Notes under the pieces: model-generated
The model's input: only the letters and a program-made list of their open reading frames with translations
Told to the model about the DNA's origin: nothing
Databases searched by the model: none
Program-made: the position numbers and the translations under genes
From: a virus
DNA: 20,772 nt
Reading direction: 5' to 3' (one strand)
Virus record (IMG/VR): IMGVR_UViG_3300028388_003825
Span: 1 to 20,772 of that record
Shown here: in pieces, positions 15,638 through 20,772 of the stretch
How the letters are laid out: every line of letters starts with the position of its first letter
Position numbering within the stretch: position 1 is the first letter of the stretch

Positions 15638-15805
15638 ATGATCAACATTCAACTCGAAGAGAATCAAGTCAACGTCGTTCTCAACGCACTCGCGCAGCGC
15701 CCTTACGGGGAGGTTGCAGCCATCATCAACGCAGTGGCGACCCAGGCCCAGGCCCGAGTCAACACCGGTGGCGAAGAGGTAGCGAGTTCGGAAGACGGCG
15801 AATAA
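15638..15805 (+). CDS. Small conserved-type phage protein
   Basis: 55 residues from ATG 15638 to TAA 15803-15805, with GTGAGG about 7 bases upstream. The pattern INIQLEENQVNVVLNALAQR, PYGEVAAIINAVATQAQAR matches a very common tiny phage protein (a Leu-rich helix, an ALxxxPY turn, then a second amphipathic helix ending in a Q-A-Q segment) that I recall next to tail-fibre genes in many phages. The C-terminal tail is acidic. It has no known activity. GC content returns to about 60% here, right after the AT-rich fibre end, so it belongs with the phage core rather than the fibre segment. Confidence 0.72.
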   Translation: MINIQLEENQVNVVLNALAQRPYGEVAAIINAVATQAQARVNTGGEEVASSEDGE

Positions 15806-15823
15806 CCGTAAGAGGGGATTCAC

Positions 15824-17047
15824 ATGCCCATAGCATCAGATAGTTTGACGAGCAGTTTGTCGCGGCTAAACCGGGCCACGGGGACGCAAGACTACAGCGC
15901 AACGCCCGCTCTCCCGAACCGGACCACCGAACCCACTCAAGCTCAAGACGCTTACCAGGGTTCGCTCGCTGGTGAGGCAGGCAGTTCCCTGCCCAGTACC
16001 CCTAGTCTGCGCGAGAGCGCTTACGCCAATCAACCCACGGCAGCAGCCGGTGGTAGTCAACCTGTGTCGAACGACATGAACAGTCTGCCAGGCAGCACAC
16101 TGGATGCTGCTGGTGGGTTGCTCACCGGGGGCTACAGCCCGAATACATCCATGGCATACACCCGCGAATTGGACGAATCCAAGGACACGATGCGGGGCCA
16201 ACTGGATTCGATACTTAGCAAGGACAGTGACCTCATGAAGCGGGCCTATCAGCAAGGCCTACAAGAGGCCAACGCGCGTGGGCTGCTGAACACTAACCTG
16301 GCCGGATACATGGCTCAGAATGCTGTCTTTGATCAAGCCACCGACATCGCAGAGTTCGATGCTTCGGCCAATCTCAAACAGGGCCTGGATAACCAGTCTG
16401 TGATCAACCAGTTCCGTAGGGACAGAAATACGTTTGATCGCGACTTGGCACGCAGCCAGTTCGACACCGACCTTCAAGAGTACACAGATCAGCGGCAGTG
16501 GGGACGGGAAGAGGTATCGGCAGATCGACAGCTGCAGCGGGACGAGTACGCAGCCGATACAGCTTACGGGCGCGAGCAGTCCGGTGAAGACCAGGCGCTT
16601 CAACGCGACATCGCAATGAGCAATGTCGACTACCTGGAGCAGCTAGGCCTCGACAACAATCTAACCAATAACCGGATCCTTGAAAACTTCCGACAGAGCG
16701 AGAACCGCATACGGGAAAGTATGCAGGATTTTAGAGAGCTGATGACCGAGACCGAGTACAAGGCCTGGCAAGACTCCGGCGCTGAGCGCGCGGTGAATCT
16801 TGGCGGACTCGTCAAGGAGTACTCGACGGCCGCCAAAGAGATTCGACTTAGCGATGACCTGACTGTGGATCAGAAGAAGGCACACCTTGATGCGCTGAAG
16901 GTCTTCTACTCCGATCTGGCTGAAAGTATAGATGTCAGCTTCGACTACCTGGACGGCACAGTCGACGGGATACGAGAATTGGACCTCGCGGTGTTCGGTG
17001 ACGAAGAGGCCGGCTCAGGAGGTGCCGGCCAGACCAGCTTTCAGTGA
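15824..17047 (+). CDS. Putative internal virion/ejection protein
   Basis: 407 residues; AGAGGGG lies 7 bases before ATG 15824. The first ~105 residues are low-complexity (Ser, Pro, Ala, Gly). From about 110 comes a long helix-rich part with AYQQGLQEANARGLLNTNLA (about 142-161), a segment type common in podoviral inner-head proteins. An unusual Arg/Asp/Gln-rich charged stretch follows (about 195-265; for example QRQWGREEVSADRQLQRDEY). The C-terminal third is helical and ends in a Gly-rich tail GSGGAGQTSFQ. Position after the fibre fits proteins stored in the capsid and ejected with DNA. The stop lies 25 bases past the only plausible start of the next gene and close to a strong hairpin; see 17022-18098. 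Confidence 0.7.
   Translation: MPIASDSLTSSLSRLNRATGTQDYSATPALPNRTTEPTQAQDAYQGSLAGEAGSSLPSTPSLRESAYANQPTAAAGGSQPVSNDMNSLPGSTLDAAGGLLTGGYSPNTSMAYTRELDESKDTMRGQLDSILSKDSDLMKRAYQQGLQEANARGLLNTNLAGYMAQNAVFDQATDIAEFDASANLKQGLDNQSVINQFRRDRNTFDRDLARSQFDTDLQEYTDQRQWGREEVSADRQLQRDEYAADTAYGREQSGEDQALQRDIAMSNVDYLEQLGLDNNLTNNRILENFRQSENRIRESMQDFRELMTETEYKAWQDSGAERAVNLGGLVKEYSTAAKEIRLSDDLTVDQKKAHLDALKVFYSDLAESIDVSFDYLDGTVDGIRELDLAVFGDEEAGSGGAGQTSFQ
17008..17030 (+). promoter_or_regulatory. Strong hairpin carrying AGGAGG in its loop
   Basis: GGCCGGC (17008-17014) pairs perfectly with GCCGGCC (17024-17030) around the 9-base loop TCAGGAGGT. The loop contains a full AGGAGG (17017-17022) whose last G is also the first base of a GTG in the next gene's frame. 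A 7-bp GC stem with an exposed ribosome binding sequence 20 bases before a stop in the previous frame suggests translational control or frame change. Confidence 0.5.
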
Positions 17048-18098
17048 TGGTGGTCCCGACTTCACTCTACCGGTAGATCCCACCCCACCCGGCGAAAGGG
17101 AATCCGACGTTACTCTTCTACCAGGGGCTACCCCACAGACTGAAGATGAACTGTTTTCTCAGGACGAGTGGCTTAACCGCTATCAAGTCGAATCGGGTGC
17201 TGGGCCGCTTACGCCGCAAGAGCGAGAGGCAGAGCTTCTTCAGGCTAAGCGAGACGATCCCGTACGGGCGAGAGCCCACCAGGCGGTCCTTGATGCAAGA
17301 CAGGAAGTTAGCCGCTTAGAGAGAAGGATAGCGAACTTTAACACTCCGGAGGAGAGGGAACGACGCAATCAGAGTTGGGCGGAACGTGTGGACCGACTTC
17401 GTGCCAAATATGACGCAGCAGTGGGTTTCGATGCCCGTAACACCGCGTACTGGAATTGGTATAATGCGAGCCGGGCTACACAAGGTACAATCGACAATCA
17501 CTACCGGGATCTATTTGACAGGGTACTTGAAGAGAAAAGGGGCATCTTAGATTCTGCATTTGATGAATACAAGAAAGAAGACCGGCGGGTTGAGAACACC
17601 CATGTGTATAGTGACGAGGCTGGTGTCTTTGCTTCGCTAAAATCTAGTTACGACATCACCGGCGGCGGAAAGGTCATGGGAGAGACCGAGCAAGTTGAGA
17701 TGCTAAGGGACTGGTATGCTAGGGAGGACGCCGCGTGGGCTAAGGTTGATAAGACCGGAAACAGGCAGTGGGATGACGATGGTGGTTGGATAGGTAATAC
17801 CAGGGACAGGGTGTATCGTACTTACGACTATGAGGGACTACCCCCGTTCTTGGCGAACCCGACCGTACCAGAAGGCAGCAAGTTCAACCCGAGCTATGAA
17901 AGGACAGGTTTTTATAGAGGGGACGACATGGACCCCCTAGAGAAATTCAACGATTTCATGAAAAAGTACCGGAAGCAGCCAGACTACGACCAGTACACTG
18001 GTGTGTACCACAAAGACTACTACCCCTTGGAGTGGATACAGATGGCGAGACACATCATAGCTGAAGAAGAAAAGGATCCAGATTACTCGTTGAGTTGA
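17022..18098 (+). CDS. Putative internal virion protein; start uncertain
   Basis: 358 residues if read from GTG 17022. An in-frame ATG at 16932 would give 388 residues, but its first 30 look like shadow sequence of the upstream gene. Neither start has a well-spaced ribosome binding site. The N-terminus is acidic and Pro-rich (DFTLPVDPTPPGE). Residues ~65-150 are a charged helix (RAHQAVLDARQEVSRLERRI), and the rest mixes helix with aromatic segments (NTAYWNWYNASRA, a C-terminal YHKDYYPLEWIQMARH). I recognise no family. Sampled GC drops to about 38% (17521-17580) against ~60% nearby. It may be the second half of a fusion with the upstream protein through a +1 frame change near 17039-17047. Confidence 0.68.
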   Translation: MPARPAFSDGGPDFTLPVDPTPPGERESDVTLLPGATPQTEDELFSQDEWLNRYQVESGAGPLTPQEREAELLQAKRDDPVRARAHQAVLDARQEVSRLERRIANFNTPEERERRNQSWAERVDRLRAKYDAAVGFDARNTAYWNWYNASRATQGTIDNHYRDLFDRVLEEKRGILDSAFDEYKKEDRRVENTHVYSDEAGVFASLKSSYDITGGGKVMGETEQVEMLRDWYAREDAAWAKVDKTGNRQWDDDGGWIGNTRDRVYRTYDYEGLPPFLANPTVPEGSKFNPSYERTGFYRGDDMDPLEKFNDFMKKYRKQPDYDQYTGVYHKDYYPLEWIQMARHIIAEEEKDPDYSLS

Positions 18099-18111
18099 CG
18101 GGAGGGAACAC

Positions 18112-18567
18112 ATGGCGCTTCGGTTAAGAAAAGCCACAACACAAGACATCGACTCGATCGGCGAGCTACTCCAGTTCGCGCGGGACGAGTCGCCCCTCTA
18201 CTTTCGAACCGGGTACTCGGAGCTTCGCGTCAAGTCGACGCTCTACAACCTGATGCAGAACCCGACCATGCTGCACATCGTCAGCGTGGACGAGGATGAC
18301 AAGGTGCAGGGATACCTGATGGGCGACATACAGCCCGACTGGTTCGGCCTCGGCTCGGTGGCGGTGACGCACATCGTCTACGCCCGATCGGGCAAGGGCG
18401 GACTCGGACTCATTAAGTATTTCGTCGACTGGGCGAAGGGCTGGAAGAAGGTCAAGAAGATTCACATACCGATCAGCTTCGGCGGCGAGAGAGCCGAGCG
18501 GACTGGTCAATTACTTGAACGGCTGGGCTTCGAGAATGTTGGCAGCCAATACATGGAGATACTCTGA
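18112..18567 (+). CDS. GNAT-family N-acetyltransferase
   Basis: 151 residues, GGGAGGG before ATG 18112. The GNAT order is clear: an N-terminal strand and helix (LRLRKATTQDIDSIGELLQF), a central strand pair (MLHIVSVDEDDKVQGYLMGD), strand 4 (VAVTHIVYARS), then the acetyl-CoA pyrophosphate loop as SGKGGLG (about residues 91-97), matching the family's R/Q-x-x-G-x-G/A pattern only loosely. The C-terminal RTGQLLERLGFENVGSQYME is the usual GNAT end. Such enzymes transfer acetyl from acetyl-CoA to an amine. Single GNAT genes recur among podoviral structural genes; the target is unknown. It shares one base with the next gene's start. Confidence 0.85.
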   Translation: MALRLRKATTQDIDSIGELLQFARDESPLYFRTGYSELRVKSTLYNLMQNPTMLHIVSVDEDDKVQGYLMGDIQPDWFGLGSVAVTHIVYARSGKGGLGLIKYFVDWAKGWKKVKKIHIPISFGGERAERTGQLLERLGFENVGSQYMEIL

Positions 18568-19367
18568 TGGTAGCAAGCGCAGCAGCTGCAGCAATTATGA
18601 CCATAGTGCAGGTGGCATCGGTTGTCGCTTCTGTCGTCACTATGGTCCAGGGCCTGAAGGAGGGCAACCTCCTCCAGGCAGTCATGGGTGGAGTCGGTGC
18701 CTTCGTTGGTATGCAGGCGCTCGCCGGTAGCAGCTTGGGGGCAGCGGCCAATACGTCCGCTCAGGCCACCAAGGCGGCAACGCTGGGGGACCTCGGTGGC
18801 GATCTGGTGATCAACAATGCGGGAGGGTCGATGGTCTCGAGTAGCCTGGCGAACGCGGCCCCGGTAGCAACGGAGGTGGCGGCCCCCGCGGCAATGCTGA
18901 CCAGTGCAGCACCGGCGGCGGCCGAGCTGGCTGCGCCCGAGCTGGTGAATCTGAGCTTGGCTCCGACTCAAGCGGCTGCGGCAGCGCCCGCGGCGGAGTT
19001 GGCGGCCCCCAGCCTGGCGGGTGACGTAACGTCTCGGGCAGGCAACGTCATGAACCAGGTGGCCAGCGGCGCAACAGGCGTGGCAGATAGCGCCATGGCT
19101 GGCCTCGACAAGCTCGGTGGGTTCCTGAGCGACGCTGGGACTTACATGAAAGACAACCCCGGGCTGATGGAAGTCGGCGGCGGCCTACTGAAGGGCTACT
19201 CTGAGGGACAGATGCTTGACGAGAAGTTGAAGCGTGAGGAGGCGATGAAGCGCGAGGCGTGGGCGAGGGAAGAGCGCATTGATGCGGCTCGCCGGGCGCG
19301 CGCAGGCTCGGTGCCCGATGCCCCAGAGGGCGGTTATGGGATTATGAGGAGAGGAGGTGTAGGATGA
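18567..19367 (+). CDS. Putative internal virion protein, Ala-rich with membrane-like N-terminus
   Basis: 266 residues from ATG 18567, overlapping the GNAT stop (TGATGG). The N-terminus (MVASAAAAAIMTIVQVASVV and on to ~55) is strongly hydrophobic and Gly/Ala-rich, like the ends of ejection proteins that enter the host membrane. Residues ~95-155 are Ala/Pro-rich with an internal imperfect repeat (AAPAAAELAAPELV, then AAPAAELAAPSLA). Next come a helix, GGGLLKGYSEGQMLDEKLKR, and a charged C-terminal helix. The whole layout (hydrophobic head, Gly-rich middle, 'GLLKG' helix) is typical of short-tailed-phage inner proteins. A membrane-pore role in DNA ejection is inferred. Confidence 0.7.
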   Translation: MVASAAAAAIMTIVQVASVVASVVTMVQGLKEGNLLQAVMGGVGAFVGMQALAGSSLGAAANTSAQATKAATLGDLGGDLVINNAGGSMVSSSLANAAPVATEVAAPAAMLTSAAPAAAELAAPELVNLSLAPTQAAAAAPAAELAAPSLAGDVTSRAGNVMNQVASGATGVADSAMAGLDKLGGFLSDAGTYMKDNPGLMEVGGGLLKGYSEGQMLDEKLKREEAMKREAWAREERIDAARRARAGSVPDAPEGGYGIMRRGGVG

Positions 19368-19909
19368 GTGTCCCCCCGGAACAGATGCAAGGTCAACTTG
19401 CCGGCCAGGCGCCGGTGCAAGGTCAACCGCAAGGTGGCGCCCCAACTGAGGCCGCGCTCACGGCGAAGCTCGGCGAAGCGCTACAGGCGGCCTCGAATCT
19501 CCTGTACGAGGAGAAGGTATTCGACGCGCTGGTCAAGATGGCGAAGAATACCGAGCCGAAACTTGCGCTCTCCGAAGTCGCGGTGAAGGTCCTGACCAAG
19601 GTTCAGCAGGACATCGGCGAGCTACCGATGGAGATCCTGTTCTCGGTCGGCATGACCATCGTCGCCGATGCAGCCGATGCGCTGCAGCAGATCGGCATCG
19701 AGGTCCCAGAGCAAGAGGTCACACTGGGCCTGCAGATGGCTATCCAGGGCTACCTGGAGGCCAACCCCAACCAGTTCACCAAAGAGGAACTGGCTGAGAG
19801 CTTCAAGCAGCTCAAGCAGGCGGTTGAGTCGGGTGCGCTTGAGCAGATCGACGAAAGTCAGATGCAAGACGAGATGCCCAGGCCGGGCATGCTGTCGGGA
19901 GGTGTATGA
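19364..19909 (+). CDS. Virion-associated hypothetical protein
   Basis: 181 residues from ATG 19364 (ATGA overlap with the previous stop), with GAGGAGG about 7 bases upstream. A disordered Gln/Gly/Pro N-terminus (QGQLAGQAPVQGQPQGG, residues 10-26) contains a 30-base-spaced repeat of GCAAGGTCAAC. Residues ~30-160 are all-helical: AALTAKLGEALQAASNLLYE, a MEILFSVGMTIVADAADALQ segment, then VTLGLQMAIQGYLEANP. The C-terminus is acidic (ESQMQDEMPRPG). This helical layout recurs in phage gene blocks that code inner-head proteins, but I cannot name a family. Its tight coupling on both sides makes a shared complex likely. Confidence 0.68.
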   Translation: MSVPPEQMQGQLAGQAPVQGQPQGGAPTEAALTAKLGEALQAASNLLYEEKVFDALVKMAKNTEPKLALSEVAVKVLTKVQQDIGELPMEILFSVGMTIVADAADALQQIGIEVPEQEVTLGLQMAIQGYLEANPNQFTKEELAESFKQLKQAVESGALEQIDESQMQDEMPRPGMLSGGV

Positions 19910-20613
19910 TGGGGTTCGGTATGCTGGGTGCTATCGGTGGCGTAGGTGGGGCGATGCAGGACCTCGGCAAGCGCTGGAGCCAGGAGGCCAAAGAGAAGCG
20001 GATCATGGAGGCCAAAGAGAAGTACAAGCTCGAGGCCGAGGGGCGCGCGGAGAAGCGGGCGCTGGATGCTGAAGGTCGTGCCGAGGAGCGGGCGCTGGAT
20101 GCTGAAGGTCGCGCGAACGCAGAGTACGATCGCCGGCAGGGTCTATCATCGGGCTATCGTACCGAGGAGAAGGAAAACGAGCTGCGTCTCAAGCGCGAGG
20201 ATGACCTCGAGCGTGACAGATTGGGCATCACGCGGACGTCGAAGCATCGTCCTCGGAGTCCGTATGAGGGTCGCGACCAGTGGCTGAAGGAGAAGAAGGA
20301 GGCCCGAGAGAGCGGCGAAGATCCGGCGAAGTTCCCGAGCTACGAGGAGTGGTCCAAAAGTAACTCGCCTGTGGCAGAGCCGAAGGGTGAGTTGAATGGA
20401 GTTGATACGAGACCTTCCCGCACACAGAAGCCCGAGTATAAGATCCCCGAGGATCTGGCCGAGAAGAATATAGACGCTCGTCGCTTCGCAAGCCTCAAGG
20501 CCTACCTCGACAAAGGCCACACCGCAGAAGACGCTCGGGCTGTATGGCGAAGCCAAGGCAAGGACGAATGGATTATCGACCGCATGCTCGAAGAGCTTGG
20601 CGTCGAAGAGTAA
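19906..20613 (+). CDS. Putative internal virion protein with 11-residue coiled-coil repeats
   Basis: 235 residues. ATG 19906 overlaps the previous stop; a second ATG at 19909 is better spaced from GGGAGG (19897-19902) and may be the true start. A short Gly-rich hydrophobic N-terminus (GFGMLGAIGGVGGAMQDLG) is followed by a charged helix (residues 22-75) holding near-exact 11-residue repeats, EGRAEKRALDA then EGRAEERALDA. The middle is very polar and probably disordered (KHRPRSPYEGRDQWLKEKKE). The C-terminal ~45 residues look like a small helical domain (DARRFASLKAYLDKGHTAED). Similar 'glycine head plus charged rod' proteins occur among phage inner-head genes. Function not known. Confidence 0.7.
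   Translation: MMGFGMLGAIGGVGGAMQDLGKRWSQEAKEKRIMEAKEKYKLEAEGRAEKRALDAEGRAEERALDAEGRANAEYDRRQGLSSGYRTEEKENELRLKREDDLERDRLGITRTSKHRPRSPYEGRDQWLKEKKEARESGEDPAKFPSYEEWSKSNSPVAEPKGELNGVDTRPSRTQKPEYKIPEDLAEKNIDARRFASLKAYLDKGHTAEDARAVWRSQGKDEWIIDRMLEELGVEE
20038..20103 (+). repeat. 33-base tandem repeat coding 11 residues
   Basis: Two full units (20038-20070 and 20071-20103) code EGRAEKRALDA and EGRAEERALDA; a partial third (EGRA) starts at 20104. The last ~20 bases of each unit are identical (GCGGGCGCTGGATGCTGAAG at the unit join). The 11-residue period is a hendecad coiled-coil spacing. Repeat number could vary between relatives. Confidence 0.75.
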
Positions 20614-20646
20614 CTCACGAAAGACCACACACTCGAAAGGGGTCGG

Positions 20647-20772
20647 ATGTGGCTTGGAGGAATGATGGACAAATATGATGACGATCCGTTTGCAGCCTAC
20701 CTTGAAGAAGCGCAGGGTTCATCCTTGGCCGCCGAACAGGAGGACCCGTTCGCGGCGTATCTTGACCAAGAC
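20647..20772 (+). CDS. N-terminal fragment of a further virion protein
   Basis: An open frame runs from ATG 20647 to the window end (42 codons). Starts at 20647 (behind AAAGGGG), 20662 and 20665 (behind GGAGG) are all in the same frame; 20665 is the best-spaced second choice. The sequence is acidic and contains the same peptide twice: DPFAAYLEEA (about residues 13-22) and DPFAAYLDQD at the edge. Its position after several putative ejection genes suggests the start of a large internal virion protein, perhaps one with a peptidoglycan-cutting domain, but the visible part does not show this. The 33-base gap before it holds no terminator. Confidence 0.65.
   Translation, partial: MWLGGMMDKYDDDPFAAYLEEAQGSSLAAEQEDPFAAYLDQD

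Noticed and set aside
16932-17021. ATG 16932 as start of the second inner-protein ORF
   Set aside because: No ribosome binding site, a long overlap, and the first 30 residues look like out-of-frame sequence of the upstream gene.
19387-19427. GCAAGGTCAAC repeated 30 bases apart as an operator or iteron
   Set aside because: It lies in the coding sequence for a Gln/Gly-rich N-terminus and is explained by repeated QGQ codons.
1-20772. tRNA genes, CRISPR arrays, insertion sequences, integrase or attachment sites
   Set aside because: None seen: no cloverleaf-like segments, no spaced direct repeats, no transposase or recombinase motifs, and no non-coding gap over about 75 bases.

Overview
The window looks like the virion-structure and lysis part of a tailed double-stranded DNA phage with a short tail (podovirus-like). 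All supported genes lie on the plus strand, are tightly packed, and many overlap by 1 to 8 bases. The gene set supports this: the C-terminus of a large terminase, a ~740-residue portal, a scaffold, an HK97-fold capsid protein of the N4 gp56-like kind, a head-tail adaptor, a ~1000-residue nozzle-like tail protein, a repeat-containing tail fibre and several internal or ejection-type proteins. There is no tape measure, major tail tube or sheath. The T4-type lysozyme suggests a Gram-negative host. Most of the window is GC-rich (sampled lines about 55-65%), so a GC-rich proteobacterial host is plausible, but nothing in the sequence names it.

Layout: 1-709 holds the terminase end and two small genes, the second apparently frameshifted. 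721-3843 holds the portal, a small portal-neighbour protein and a putative beta-sandwich virion protein. 3840-4615 is a two-gene lysis cassette (a one-membrane-segment holin candidate and a lysozyme) sitting inside the head module and ending in a terminator-like hairpin. 4680-7199 holds scaffold, capsid, a putative decoration protein and a 42-residue basic protein, with a hairpin after the capsid gene and a good intrinsic terminator at 7226-7259. 7272-11582 holds two small head proteins, the adaptor and the nozzle. 11579-15577 is the fibre, whose 3' half is clearly AT-richer. 15638-20772 holds a 55-residue small protein, a set of putative internal/ejection proteins, a GNAT acetyltransferase, and the start of another virion protein cut by the window end.

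The genes work as one late program: terminase packages DNA through the portal into a shell built from scaffold and capsid protein; adaptor, nozzle and fibre form the tail; the 15.8-20.7 kb products are probably packaged inside the head and ejected; the lysis pair opens the cell.

I see no wholly new system. The points most worth checking are three places where the reading frame or start signal does not fit (about 551-709, 4655-4680 and 17008-17047), which could be programmed frameshifts, real lesions or sequence errors; the mosaic AT-rich fibre with an unusual C-terminal domain; the lysis cassette inside the head module; and several short repeated peptide motifs (GYKSGL, DPFAAYL, an 11-residue repeat).
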